A stretch of 64,000 nt of DNA, taken from Oscheius tipulae (Eukaryota; Nematoda; Chromadorea; Rhabditida; Rhabditidae). Below the pieces are notes generated by a model, which was not told the DNA's origin, did not search any database, and saw only the letters and a list, made by a program, of their open reading frames with translations. Below are positions 1 through 11,716 of this stretch, one piece after another. How positions within the stretch are numbered: position 1 is the first letter of the stretch; every line of letters begins with the position of its first letter. The translations under genes were made by a program, and so were the position numbers. The DNA is taken from positions 9,982,001 through 10,046,000 of the forward strand of contig JASJZH010000004.1 in assembly GCA_037178975.1 (NCBI GenBank). The letters run 5' to 3'.

Positions 1-415
1 ATTCTTCCGCAGAGTTATCAGAATCGTCGGAATCCGTAGGAGCATCATTTTCCTGTTCCGATTCGTCTTCTGTAAGATTAGCAGTATAGAGGAATGTATC
101 TTCATCTTTACCCCTCTCGGTTACTGGCCAATCCTTTCTTCTGACGGAAGCACATCGTCCACCATTCATTCATCTCCTCCTCATACTCTTCTTTCGGAAC
201 CACGTCTCTTTCTCCCTGTCCACCGTGTACCCATCGTAAATGCGTTCTTAGGGTACTTTTCTAATACGCACCATAATTGCATTGAACACAGGAAAATGTG
301 TACTTTTTGAAATGGTGCTTTAGGATGTGCTCAGTCTTTTCTTTACAAATGATGATTATTTTGAGAAACAAAATTGGTCACCCCAGTTGACTTTTCTTTC
401 ACAAACTCGGCAAAA
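1..415 (-). pseudogene. Broken C2H2 zinc-finger gene fragment
   Basis: Read on the minus strand, this stretch contains a finger start (FCRVCERKV, about 415-390) and then a complete C-X2-C-X12-H-X4-H finger beginning CVQCNYGAY and ending HLRWVH, about 300-230. A stop codon sits inside the finger and the reading frame changes several times. An acidic tail follows, with the words PKEEYEEEMNEW and later many Asp/Glu/Ser residues, running off the window edge. The same finger-plus-EEYEEE-EW ending is seen at 9.33-9.66 kb (minus) and 36.4-37.15 kb (plus), so this is one of several decayed relatives. Whether an intact 3' part lies beyond the window is unknown. Binding to nucleic acid is inferred only from the finger pattern. 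Confidence 0.55.
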
Positions 416-1139
416 TGGGCGCTCGTGAATTTTCGGTGCCTTCTCATTCTTTCGGGAGCAGCGGGCAACTCACTCATTTAACTCATCTTCATATGTTTCC
501 TTTAGAACTTCCAAAACCTTGGCCTTTCCTTTGTGAACATTGTGCAAAAATAGCGGATCGACAATGGTCTTTACTTTTATACTCTCACACAGAGCAATAA
601 TAAAGGGTACGCTTCATATAAAGGTTCCAAACATGGCGCTGGAATCCTAAAATCCGAAAATTTATGCTGGATCCCAAAATATCTAAACCATGAAAGCGCG
701 ATGTCCACTCTTATTAAAGTGTTAAGGTAGCCAGAAGCTCTTTTTGCCTGCTTGACCCCGGAAATAGAATAAAAAAAGTTGATTGGAAATTTCCTGACAA
801 GTATTGAGCTTCAGGTGAGTGTGCATCAGATGTATTTTGCCACCTGCCATCACATTACAGCCCATTTGTGTGAAGAAAAAAATCGTTAGTGACTTTGCAG
901 TAGCTCAGGTCGTCATTTTTGGCCATGGTGTCTGGTTCGGACTATTTCTTTCTCTCCAGCGTATCTCTTTGATACTAAGTGGGACTTGGGGGATACAAGG
1001 GACACAGCTGGTGCGGTGGTAAAAAAAACTGAAAAAACACATTACATGATCCCAGATATATGACAGTAAGTATTTTCGTGCTTTCACCGTATCGATCTCT
1101 CTCAAAAGCGCCGTCCGAGCTGATGGAAATAGGGACGAC

Positions 1140-1527
1140 TAACTGCGAGAGAAGAGAAAGCTTAAATCACCCAGTTCCAAATGGCTTAAGGTACGATCAG
1201 AGATATGGAGACACAGAGAGAAAGATGCGAAGAAGATACGGAGCATACACGGACAGTCAGATCAGAATCGTGCTACGTAATCCAGAGATACTGACGCTTA
1301 ACCTTTGGAGGACACATAATGTGAGCACAGAAATCTGCAAAGCTTTCCAGCAATCATTATCACCGTGCTGCAAAAACAACAATGACTAAGTCATTTCGCA
1401 AGCACGTCGTATAACCTGTTTGCTCAGCAGAAAGATATGGACTGGTGAGTATTAGAGTCCTATCTCCGTCGCCATTTTTTCATTTCACCCGTTTTCACCA
1501 TGGAAGACACACCTGAACATCTCGAAA
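1140..1527 (+). repeat. Partial duplicate of promoter and first exon of the otopetrin-like gene
   Basis: This segment matches 1870-2908 (leaving out the insertion at 2062-2641), including the upstream block starting CCAGTTCC, the block CATAATGTGAG, the block ATGACTAAGTCATT and the start ATGGAAGACACACCTGAACA at 1500. Similarity stops after nine codons (MEDTPEHLE), and what follows is unrelated and soon closed. It is therefore a tandem relic that carries a promoter copy but no channel. Confidence 0.7.
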
Positions 1528-2061
1528 ACTCTCTAGATTTGACAGGAACGAGAGCTTCTGTCTGCTCTGTGAACGACTTCGAAGACCGATTCCCCAGACA
1601 AGAAGCTACTGGAACATGTACAATTGGTATGCGGATGATGTCTGTGAAAATAACTTTGCGGATAGCTTCTTGGAATGGATTTCAAAGACTATAATTAGGT
1701 TGGTTGGTCATAAATTCTCACCCGTACCATATCGACGCAAGCGATAAGGAACAGACAGCTCATCAGCGATAATTGATTGTATGACTCGCTGTAAATAAAA
1801 ACGCAATCAAATGGCTTAGATAAATGGAAAAGGTTTGTGCTAATAAAAAAGGGACGTCATACTGTGAAAGGAGAAGCGGAATCTCGAACATTCTTTTACC
1901 AGCCAGTTCCAAAAACGGGTACGATCAAAGAGACTGAGAGTATGTGAGTACCGAGGTAATACAGAAGCAAAAACTGGTTGATCAAGCGAGACGATACGAA
2001 GGAGACTTTGGCCCAGACAGTCAGGCTCCTGCTAAGCGGGGACGGTTCCGACTCAGAGATA

Positions 2062-2641
2062 GTGATGGCTCCGAGCAAGGCCGGGCCCCGTGGGCCGGAC
2101 GGCGTCAAACCCAAAAATTATAGCTATAAAGATGGAATGGTATTTTAGTTTTAGATCTTTGTACATTTTAGATCTCATTAAAAGAAGTATTTTGGTACGT
2201 TCAAATGCATTTTTTCCTGAAAATGTTAAAGAAACTCCCACTTTTTTCTCGAATACCAACCGTCTCCGACGGCTTCGCCGTCCTCATTCAGTTTGCATCG
2301 GCGGCTGCGCTGCTTTTTCCAGCAGCTTCATTGGGACAAAAGGCAAGTTCTAGAGCGCATCCAAAGTTGGCATCCCACCCAATTTAGGCAATTAAGGTTT
2401 CAGAGCAACAAAACTTCTGGACAACATAGTTGTCTCGCTTCTGTTTCCGGGCCGGCCCAGCCCTGAAATCTCGGCAGCCATCCCTACCCAGAGCTGGGAT
2501 TACAAATCTGGCCAGCGAGGCCAGGCTTGTAAAAAGCGCCCCTTTGCTCATCAACTTGGCCAGGGGCGGTCTCTGCAAGTGCACCTGGCCTGGCCGAACA
2601 TGGCCGACGCGAACATTTTGGCCAAGTTTGTGATGCCTGCC
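2062..2641. mobile_element. 580-base non-autonomous hAT-like insertion
   Basis: Comparison with the sister copy at 1140-1527 shows extra DNA here, bordered on both sides by the 8-base word CAGAGATA (2054-2061 and 2642-2649). Eight-base target duplications are typical of hAT transposons. The ends are GC-rich with repeated GGCC/GGCCGGGCC words, as often seen in subterminal regions of hAT elements, around an AT-rich centre. No transposase is encoded and the terminal inverted repeats are weak, so the class assignment is an inference. Confidence 0.5.
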
Positions 2642-2880
2642 CAGAGATACTATCGCTCGACTTTTGGAATATGCATAATGTGAGAACAACCTAGAAAACC
2701 CGCAACATTTGCGAGCCAGCGTTATCACTACGTTGCAGAAATGACCATAGTAAGTGAGTGATGACTAAGTCATTACGCGAGCAAGTCGTAAAATTTGTTT
2801 GCTTAGCAAAAGATATTAAGGACTGGTGAGAATTCGGGTTCTACCTGCTTCGTCATTTTTCATTCTTCCAGTGTTTCCCC

Positions 2881-5048
2881 ATGGAAGACACACCTGAACA
2901 TCTCGAAGAGTTGGAGGACGAAGAAAATCTTGACCGAAAGGCCGCAGAAGAAGAACAGCTCCTGAGACAGGCTCGGAAGGACAGGAAGTTTTCTCCTTTG
3001 TTCTGCTTTATCATGGTGCCTCTAATGGCGTCATTTCGGTTGAGAGAGATGGCTCAGGAGGAGGAAAGGACAGGGGATATCGTTGTTTTGATAAGTCACT
3101 CTGTCTCTTTGCCTCAGTGTCTATTTCAGATTTCCAAAGGCATTCTCTACATCCCGTCTATCTCCTACACATTCTACTATCCGTTAAAGACTCTTTTCTT
3201 CTACTGGACTGGTAGACAGCTGGAAACTCGGGACTCAATAGCCAGTTTCGCTCTACGTCTTCTGACTGTCAGTAAGTTCTAGAAGGTTTTGATTTTGTCG
3301 GTGGCATGCGAAACACGAGATCACAACGACAGCGGCTGTCTAACTGTCGAAGCTGTACTGATTCAGTCTTTGGTTTCCTCTTCGTCTTTTACGAGCTCTC
3401 GTTCATTGTGCCATGTTTTCAATGCGGAATAGTCACCTGCTCAAAACTGTAGGTGGTTCAGTTGGTACTAAAGAATGACTGCAGGTTACTAATTGAGAGA
3501 GTTTTGGAGCTGCTTCTCTTCATAGGACTGACATTGTTTGTATTCTTCAACAAATGGGTAAGTTGTACCGGCTTAGCTGATACGGGGGAGATATTATGGA
3601 GCCATTCATGGTTTCACACAGTTCACAATTTCAGTATCCTCGAAAGAACAAATGGGACCTGTTCCTTCTCTCAAACCTTCTCTCCGCATCACTCTATGCC
3701 TACTTTCTCACCATTGTCCAAGAAGAACAGATCATTTATCAAGAGATCGTGAAGTAAGATTAGGAGAAACTCAGCTCAAACTCTGTTTAGACGCAATAAC
3801 CACACCGACTTCTTTCAACCTACCATCAGGCGTCATCATGTCTATTGGGGTGGTGAGTCAGTCCCGTTTGACGAGAGTTATGGATCCGATTTCGACATTG
3901 GGACTCTGTTTAATGACTACAAGGAAATGCTGTAAGACAGTCTACTTTCCCCATTTGAGAAAGTGTTTAGGTATGCAACAATCTGCGAGTTCCTGGTGGT
4001 GGCCATTTCGATAAATATCGGGATTATTTGTTTATTTGGAAAAAGAGAGCAGCCGCATCCACATGGACACCACAACAGAAATCTTTCAAGGATGGCCTTG
4101 TGGACAATTATCGGTAAGTGACTGTTCCTGAAAACCAGACTATTGGTTGTGACATTACGATCTATACTTTTCAGTCATTGTGGCCTTTGCCTTCCAAATA
4201 GGTCTTATCTTCCTCAACGTCCAGAAGGCTAACTCTGACAGCTGGGTGACCAAGCTGGTATACACTTTCCTAAGAGCGAACAGATAGCAGTTTTCAGGTT
4301 TTTGTTCTGACTCATATTGGTGTCCTCGTGGTTGGAATTCTCGCTTGTGCCGTGTTTCATATCGCCGGGAATGAGGAGAATGATGATATGGAACAGCCTC
4401 TGATTGAAAACCATATAGAAAGACGTACGCCGTCGGAGACACTAGATAGGTACTTGCTGTATTTTGGCACAGCAGGCTTTTTCTTCTATGAGTGCTGTAA
4501 GTTATTACGCGTACCTCAACTAAACTTTCAGTCGGGTTTGTTCATTCTGTGTATTTGATTCCTACAGATTATCCAACAAACTTTGCTATTGGCAGTGCTC
4601 TTACCGACATTTGTAGTGTTGTCAGTGATAGTGACAGTGACAGTGACAGTCATGTTTTCAGGCTCAAGCCGTCATCCAGACAGGTGTTATCCTTCATCGT
4701 GACATGGTTAACAACTCTTATGGATTCGGGGTACACTCAATTATCGCCAGCGAGAAAGAAAACTTTAGGCTGGTATTGTTCTCTGGATAGTCAACTTCAT
4801 CATGTTCTGTCTGGATCTGTTTGACGCGGCAACCTTGGGAATCTACTCGTAACTAAAAGACGCTCCAAGAACCTCTAAAGTTTAGTAATCCTGTGCCAGA
4901 AGGCTCCAACGTGATGTGGACGATGTTTGTAAGAGGACTCGGACCGTTTGATGTCTTCTATCGCTTCCATTCATTGGCAATCATAGCTGAGAACATTGAA
5001 CATCACCTTCATAGAAGACAAACCCTTGGCGGGCATACTATTTTGTGA
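2881..5048 (+). CDS. Otopetrin-like proton channel, multi-exon
   Basis: The start codon opens an acidic cytosolic N-terminus (MEDTPEHLEELEDEENLD). Many hydrophobic segments follow, spread over about ten exons: FSPLFCFIMVPL, LYIPSISYTFYYPLKTLFFY, RVLELLLFIGLTLFVFF, WDLFLLSNLLSASLYAYFL, ATICEFLVVAISINIGIICL, IVAFAFQIGLIFL, LTHIGVLVVGILACAVFHI, RYLLYFGTAGFFFYEC, TLLLAVLLPTFVV, IVLWIVNFIMFCLDLF. The C-terminus reads GPFDVFYRFHSLAIIAENIE, matching the conserved otopetrin ending (FYRFHS). Otopetrins are plasma-membrane proton channels; nematodes carry several. The stop at 5046-5048 overlaps an AATAAA signal. The possible first intron (about 3089-3136) is uncertain because the frame stays open through it; one intron near 4630 is largely TGACAG repeats. 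No disabling change was seen. Family call is firm; exon borders are approximate. Confidence 0.75.
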
Positions 5049-5059
5049 ATAAATGTATT

Positions 5060-6071
5060 TTTTATGAATTATGAAAAAGATCATCAACATACTACGTCTC
5101 ATCTACGATCAATCGTCCGTCAACGTCAATGTAATTGGAAAGAAAGTGCCAATCGAGATAAAACGTGGAGTTCTACAAGGAGACACAATTTCGCCTATCC
5201 TGTTTTCCTCTGTGATGGAAGGGATCTTCCGAAAGATGAATTGGCAAAAACAAGGACTGCGAGTGAACGGCAAAAAACTCACGAATCTACGATACGCTGA
5301 CGACGCAGTATTGCTTTCTCACTCTGCTCAAGGCTTACAAAACATGATGGAAACGCTGTCGGCAGAAAGTACCAAAGTTGGCCTTCACATCAATGCGGAG
5401 AAAACCTTCATCATGTCAAACAGAAGAAATCTGCCGGTCACGTTGAGCGGCAAGAATGTTCCTTACTGTAATGATTTCATATTTCTCGGATCGAGACTCT
5501 CTTTCGACGGGAACATTTCTCTAGAAATCAATCGAAGGATCAGATCAGCCTGGGCCTCTTTCAATCGCTTCCACGAACTCTTCACAAATACAAGGATCAC
5601 TCTCAAATACAAAAGGAAGCTCTACACACAATGTGTCGAGCCTGCACTCCTCTATGCTAGCGAAACTTGGACACTGAAAGAGCGGGAACTGAACAAGCTC
5701 ATCACCGCTCAAAGGAAGATGATGCGTAGAATGGTTGGAGTCACGCTGTTGGACCGACGAACAAATGAATGGTTACGCGAGACGGTGAAGCTGCAAGACG
5801 TCAGAATCAAGTGGATCAACAGAAAATGGAGATGGGCCGAAAAGATAGCCAACATGCAACACGACCGATGGACGAAGACAATATGCGAATGGAGGCCGTG
5901 GTCTCGACACAGGACGGCAGGAAGACCAAGAGCTAGGTGGAGAGACGATTTTGCAACAAGATGTGGCGAGAACTGGATACAGATGGCTAAGGTGGACCCC
6001 GACAACTTCAGACAGAGCAAAATGCGACATATCGAAATGATATGATAATCGTAAATAAATAAATAAATAAA
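5060..6071 (+). mobile_element. 5'-truncated RTE-type LINE with open reverse-transcriptase reading frame
   Basis: An uninterrupted 324-codon frame (5071-6045, stop TGA... reading MRHIEMI at the end) encodes the second half of a LINE reverse transcriptase: GVLQGDTISPILF, the catalytic box YADDAVLL, then the thumb and C-terminal region with WRWAEKIANMQHDRWTK and GRPRARWRDDF. The endonuclease and the first RT motifs are missing. The 3' end carries (AAAT)n repeats at 6050-6071, typical of RTE-clade tails. It begins within about 15 bases of the stop codon of the otopetrin-like gene. The open frame suggests a recent insertion, but the copy cannot move on its own. Two decayed relatives lie at 12.4 and 13.6-15.3 kb. 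Confidence 0.88.
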
Positions 6072-7190
6072 AATATGAAAAAGAAATTGGTTTTCTGAAT
6101 TTCAGCCTGAAAAGATGTCACTTGGGCCAACCTTGTTTTTTTTTTCTTACTGATCCTGATAACCGTGCTCTATATGAACGTTGCACTTGTTCAAAATAAT
6201 CTTTTAATTTTCCCCCAAAAGTCCAAATTTGACATGAAAAAGTACAGTGCTAGAAGATTACAATCTCTCTATTTTTGTGATCTTGGACTGTTCAAAGTAT
6301 GGATCCAAAGAAGCAGTTGGTTAGACAGGAAACCAAAAGATGGTTAGGTTTTTGATCTTGTTCTCTGCTTAGGCTAACCTTGTTTGGCATTTCGACAAAA
6401 TTGCACCCTGATGATCGAAGTACTTAATACTTTCCAAAACGTTAGTTGTTTGTTGTTCCAAGAATTCGTGAAGTGAAGAACAAGGGCTGAGACATTGCTT
6501 TTATCCTTTTTTACGCTTTTATTATTATATTTTTATTCTTATATATGCCATTTGTTTGCTTAAAGTGATAGTGAGGTAACTACAAGGTGGCCGATAAGGA
6601 TTGGCGCGTAAAAAATGCCTTTTTCTTCAAAATCTTTTTGCACATTAGGTGGCTAGATATGATGGAAAACATCTCACAATTCTATATTTTCACAGTCAAA
6701 TTGAGAGATTTACTTTTAAATTTGCACAGTGATGGAAACTGTGCGACCGTGAAACAGCTTGTGCGGCGCAAGCGACATGTCAAAAAACTAATTACGTATA
6801 AATCCTAAATAGTGTTTCGAATAGCTTGAACCTAAGTTTCTACATTGTTAGATCAATTATGATGCCTTCGGTATTAAAAGAACAGAAAGATTTTTTTTTT
6901 GGTGGATTGTTTGGGTCTCTTTTTTTGGATTGTTTTGCCAAGGGGGTGAAAGCGATATCCATTGTTTTCTAGACAAACCGAAAAACTCTATAACATGAGA
7001 CTATGTTGGTGAATAGAGCATAAAAATTAGTGTTAAATCAGCTTATACACAGGCCTTTAAGACGAACTGTGGGATACAAGGACTCCATATGAGTAAGCGC
7101 GCCAATACTTATCGGCTACCCTGTATAAGGGAAATTAGAGAGAAATTCGCGACTATCTCTCTGCCAGTCTCCCAGTTTCTGCCTCTTTGT
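6072..7190. other. Intergenic, nothing recognised
   Basis: AT-rich sequence with short homopolymer runs. The small open frames here have no compositional or family support. Confidence 0.6.
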
Positions 7191-7198
7191 TTCTTCAA

Positions 7199-9200
7199 GC
7201 ATAGACTCCGACGATGGTTCTGTTTTGAAGCCAGTTTCGTTCCACTCTTTTGTGTCGTCGTGGTGCCCCTTTTGTCTTCGTTCCGGATCAAAGAAATGGC
7301 AGAACTACACTATCGAACAGGCGTCATTTTTATTCTGACAAGTTCATAGTAACGAAGGGATGCCTGTTTTAGCTACCCAAAAGTATTCTCTACGTCCCGT
7401 CCATTCTTTACCTGGTATGCTACTCTGCAAAGGCTTTATGCCGTACACCACTGGCAAACCATTCAATTATTGGGTTGGCAACTAAGTCTTTTCGTTTTTT
7501 CAAATACAAAAATTTATTGACTTGCAAACAATTTTTTCATTCGTTGTAATTACCATTATGATGTACCACGTCTGCCCATTTCACGGGTAGCTTACGGATA
7601 CCACGCTCGTAGAACACCTTGGGTTTCGACGCGAAGAAGTTTGTCAACCAAGTTTTGAGTGCGTCGTCGGAATCGAACTGTTGTCCTCCAATCTCGTTGT
7701 TGAGAGTCCGGAATAGATAATAGTCGGAAGGGGCAAGGTCCGGGCTATAAGGAGGATGGGGTAAAATTTCCCAACCCAGGTCGTGGATCTTGGAGCGAGT
7801 GAGTTTTGCAACATGGGGGCGCGCGTTGTCCATCTGTAGGATGACCTTCGACTTCAGCGGTCGTTTCTGACGAAGTGCAACGGCAACCTTCTCAAGTTGC
7901 TGGCTGTATATGGCGGCCGTAAGGGTAGTTCCAGCATCCAGCAGTTCCCAGTGCACCACTCCTTCGATATCCCAGAAAACACAGAGCATAATCTTCTTTT
8001 GATGGGTGTCAGGTTTCACATCAGGAATTGGTGTCTGCCCTGGACCCACCCATTGACGCTTCCTTCGGAAGTTTACGTACGTTACCCACTTCTCATCCCC
8101 CGTCACTAGGCGTGTAAAAAGGATTTCCTCTCATACCTGGACAGGAGAGAATGGGCGACGGACATGCGCTGCCACTTCTGGGTGTCACTCAGGTCATGCG
8201 GCAACCAAGTACCCAGTTTCTTCATAAATCTCATTTGCTTCAAATGATGTTCCACTGCGGCATGACTGACAGACAGTGCCTCTGCTAGTTCACGGGTAGT
8301 CTGCCGATTGTTCTCATTCACGAGCTGCAGCAGCAGCGATTCATCAAAACTTCTTGGCCGACCTGACCTTGGCTCATCTTCGACGCTTTTGTCCCCAGAC
8401 CGAAAGCGACGGAACCACGACTGGCATACCCTCGTAGACGTCGTCCCTTGGCCATAAACATCGTTGATATTAGCCACGGTTGGACTACATTCGTACCTTT
8501 GAGGAACTCGTATAACATGACATGTCGCAGATCGTAGGGTGGCAGGTCATCAATAGTCCGGATCAAAACGAACAGAGAATAGAGAATAAGAAGAAGAGAG
8601 GTGGTGTCTTGCATGGTGGTGGTAGAGGACTGAGTGAGCTACACGAGGTGCTATATCAATAGCTCGGACGTTGTCGTACACAAGACAAAGGACATGTTTA
8701 CAAAAAACGATAAGACTTTGTTGCCAACCCAATATTAGGAGTTTTGCTTTACGGTTTCTCGCAGGATGTAAGTTGCCCTTCTTATATGTAATTCCTGTAC
8801 AGTTTCGGAGCTCTGTTTGGCATCAACGATCTCATAAGCTTTTGTCGTTGTTGGTATAGCGAAAAAATTTACTAAGGAGCTGTGTAAGAAATATTTATAC
8901 TTGCTTGTTTACATGATCTTTGTAGGGTACAATGGGAGAGTTATCAGGTCGTTATTGTTTTTTGGAATCTCAGTGTTTGTCTTTTGGAACAAATTTGTAA
9001 GTTTCAACATTCCATGCTTCGTTCAAAAATAAGAGGTAACCACCATAACCCATTTGTTTTCGTGACGGGACTTGGTGCTTCGCCAGTTATGGCTGCCTCA
9101 CTTTGGCTTGGACGAGGGTCCCGACACGAAAACACAGAGGTTACAGTAATGACCTCACCGAGAGAATTTGTATCAAAGGCATCATTCTTTGGAAGATAAT
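7199..9200 (+). pseudogene. Second otopetrin-like copy, interrupted by mariner
   Basis: The frame at 7215-7346 (PLFCVVVVPLLSSFRIKEMA, ERTG-like RTGVIFIL) aligns with residues 40-70 of the otopetrin-like protein at 2.9 kb. The next exon begins about 7375 (KSILYVPSILYLVCYSAKAL), is cut at 7469 by a mariner element, and resumes at 8735 (RSFALRFLAGCK), matching SFALRLLTV in the intact gene. A further exon at about 8928-8991 (GISVFVFWNKF, followed by a GTAAGT donor) also matches. Similarity fades beyond about 9.2 kb, so the channel's second half is missing. The N-terminal MEDTPEHLE exon was not found here. Confidence 0.7.
7470..8732 (-). mobile_element. Mariner transposon copy 1 (1263 bases)
   Basis: Both ends carry the inverted repeat TTGGGTTGGCAAC and the element sits between TA dinucleotides (7468-7469 and 8733-8734), as expected for Tc1/mariner. 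The minus strand encodes a mariner transposase in two pieces: the helix-turn-helix part (8477-8106) and the catalytic part (8106-7537, with TGDEKWV, MDNARPHVA and YSPDLAPSDYYLF, the D,D34D residues). A one-base deletion near 8115, relative to copy 2, breaks the frame after RYERKSFL. A second break near the N-terminus is shared with copy 2. It is nearly identical to copy 2, 22 kb away in opposite orientation, implying recent activity. Confidence 0.93.
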
Positions 9201-9329
9201 TTTGTGAATAGTAACGTAGTTTAGTTTGCTTCTCACTTCTCCAATTGTGAAGAGGGAACTGTCGATGGGAAGCCGAGACAGATGAGGCTTATGTTCTGGC
9301 CCTCTGAGAGTTTTTGGCATTTTCTCAGA

Positions 9330-9660
9330 GGCTCAAGGTCTTGAGAATCCATCGAGTTTTATTCTGATGAAAGCAGCATTGACCCACTTTCTGAGCCTTC
9401 CTATGTGTCTTCGGAATCACAAAGCGACTTGAATAATCCGATTCTTGTTCCGACTCGCTTCCTATCAATGAGAACGGTATTATCAAGAAGGAAATAGAAT
9501 TTACCATCACGTTCAATGTTTGACTGAGCGACCTGATGCTTCTTTCCAAAGCATTTACCCATCCATTCCCTAATTTCTTCTTCGTAATTTTCTTCGGGGT
9601 CACGTCTATGAATCCCTCGCCGCCGTGTACCAGAAAACTTGCTAATCACATAACTATATG
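9330..9660 (-). pseudogene. Zinc-finger gene tail fragment
   Basis: The minus strand reads LVHGGEGFIDVTPK, then after a one-base frame change NYEEEIREWMGKCF, matching WVHGGQGERDVVPKEEYEEE-NEW of the broken gene at 1-415. The tail continues with a mixed acidic/basic region ending SLCDSEDT near 9401. No Cys pair of a finger is left upstream. It is a shifted, truncated relative; no function is expected. Confidence 0.5.
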
Positions 9661-9710
9661 CAATCTATGTCAGCTTGATTTGACCACCGCGAAGGCTAAA
9701 AGGCCAGCTT

Positions 9711-10280
9711 GATGGTAAGTTAGCGCGGGGCGCTACGGTGAAAGTGGTATCTATTTGCCGTCCAGAATGTTTCGGGATTGATTTCACGTTCACGGGACCA
9801 AAAGAATACAAAAAGAGAGGGACCTCGAGATCAACAGAGACATTATCTGAGAAGGTGTGTCGAGGAAAGGAAGTAAAAAATAAAGAGAGCAGATACACAC
9901 GTGATCTCCAATTCTTGGTCTGAAAAGACGAAACGGAACCGGTATGATACAGTACAGTAGAATCGGTACATCAAAACAGTTTCTCCACAAAACAAGATCC
10001 ATACTCCGTTTCTGTACCAGCGGCAAACACGTCAGAGAATGGCTCTGTTTCGTCTTTTCAGACCAAGAATTGGTGAACACGTGTATATCTACTTATTTTT
10101 ATTTTTTACTTCCTTTCCTCGACAAACCTTCTCAGATAAGGTCTCTGTCGATCTCGAGGTCCCCCTCTTTTGTATTCTTTCGGTCTCGTGAACGCGAAAT
10201 CAATCCCGAAACATTCTGGACGGCTAGTAGATAGCGATCGCACCACTTTCACCCTTGTGTCCCGCGCTAACTTACCATCC
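9711..10280. repeat. Large inverted repeat (arms about 230 bases, loop about 100)
   Basis: 9711-9940 and 10041-10280 are near reverse complements, starting GATGGTAAGTTAGCGCGGG and ending with the inverse CCCGCGCTAACTTACCATC. The arms differ by scattered substitutions and small indels. The right arm ends nine bases before the fucosyltransferase start codon. No transposase and no convincing target duplication are seen. If transcribed, it would fold into a long double-stranded RNA. Confidence 0.85.
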
Positions 10281-10288
10281 ACCTGATC

Positions 10289-11716
10289 ATGAATAGAAAT
10301 CAGCGAAAGACGGTCGTTGGTCTGTTTGGTGGAATTAGCGCCATTCTTTTCGTCATAATCTTATTTATACTGGCCCCTTCGAATAGACCGAAACCTAAGG
10401 AAGACAAGGAAAAGGAGTCAGTTCTGATTTTCACCGCCACCAAGTTCTTTGGTTTGGACATGCCAGCTGTGAAGAATGCCTTTGTGAGAGCCTGTTCTCA
10501 AGATATTCAGGTGCCTAGTTTGCTTTTGTCATAAAACATTGTATTTCAGGATTACTGTCACCTAACCAGTGATCCAGAGGACTTCGATAAGGCTGACGCA
10601 GTACTGTATCACCAACCAGAGTACGACCCTGAGGTTCACCAGTTCCCTAGGAATAGGGACCAGATTCAAGTGATGCTGTCCTTGGAATCTCCTCACCACT
10701 ATAACATCAAATTTGAGCCAGGTTACTAAACACAAGTCTAATGGCATTGGTTAAGGTTTTATGAACTGGACCATGACATATCGGTTGGACTCAGACGTCC
10801 CTTTCCCTTACGCTGTGATGAAGCAAAAGAAAAAGAGTAAGTATTTTCTCTTTATCTCTTTGTCCCTCTGTATTTATATCCTTTTCTCCAGATATTGTCA
10901 CTAACTTTGATGCTATCTGGACCCAAAAGAATCACAGTTTGACCGCTGCCTGGATGGTGGCAAACTGTGATGCCCCCAACAGACGAAAAGAATTAGTGGG
11001 GGCAGCACAACTGGCCGGGCTAAATGTCAGTTCTTTTCCTAAGCATCTCAAATAGACTTTTTAGGTGGACATCCTAGGAATGTGTGGGAAAAGGCTAGAG
11101 GGATGTGATCGCATGGTTGAAGATCGTTACGACTGCGCTGCGCGAACTTTAAGGTTTGTGTTTGCAATCTCACGGCCATCCAAATTTAGACACTACAAGT
11201 TCTACTTTGCTTTGGAGAACACAAACTGTCGGGACTATGTGACAGAGAAGTTTTTCAACTCTTTGAGAATCTACAATACTGTCCCTATAGTCATTCGAAG
11301 GGAGTACTATACTAATATTGGAGTGAGTCAGCAAGCTTTTATACTGTACCCGAGAGACAGATAGAGACAGAGAGACAAAAAAAAATTTAAAAAATTCAGA
11401 TTCCCAACGACGCATTCATTGCCCTGGATGACTTTGATTCCATGACAGACTTTGTAAACTTTCTGGACAGGGTGAAAGTCAACAGTACAGAATACTTGAA
11501 GTATCATGCGTGGAGGGATCACTATGAGTAAGTTGGCTTGTTCTATTCCGGTAAAATATCTGTATTAGTGTGGTAGAGCACGACCGCACAACGGGATTCT
11601 GTTTACTTTGCGAGAAGCTGAAGCAGCCATCCAGACAATCAAGGAACTACCATGATCTCCACAACTGGTTCTCCAAAGATATGTGTGATAATAATTATGC
11701 TGACAGGTTTTTGTAG
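10289..11716 (+). CDS. Alpha-1,3-fucosyltransferase, GT10 family
   Basis: A type II membrane protein of the Golgi: short cytosolic tail MNRNQRKT, signal anchor VVGLFGGISAILFVIILFIL, a stem, then the catalytic domain. Family marks are NWTMTYRLDSDVPFPYAVM (acceptor-side motif), then FYFALENTNCRDYVTEKFF with VPIVI and YYTNIG, and IPNDAFIALDDF. These transfer fucose from GDP-fucose to GlcNAc on glycans, in nematodes usually N-glycan cores. Eight exons can be followed through short introns with regular GT/AG borders: introns start near 10511, 10728, 10838, 11026, 11321 and 11528. The last exon gives a Cys-rich end (GFCLLCEKL) and stop at 11714-11716. Length, about 380 residues, is normal. The start codon follows directly on a large inverted repeat. 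Confidence 0.9.

Noticed and set aside
5709-6030. Minus-strand frames over the LINE
   Set aside because: Shadows of the reverse-transcriptase reading frame.
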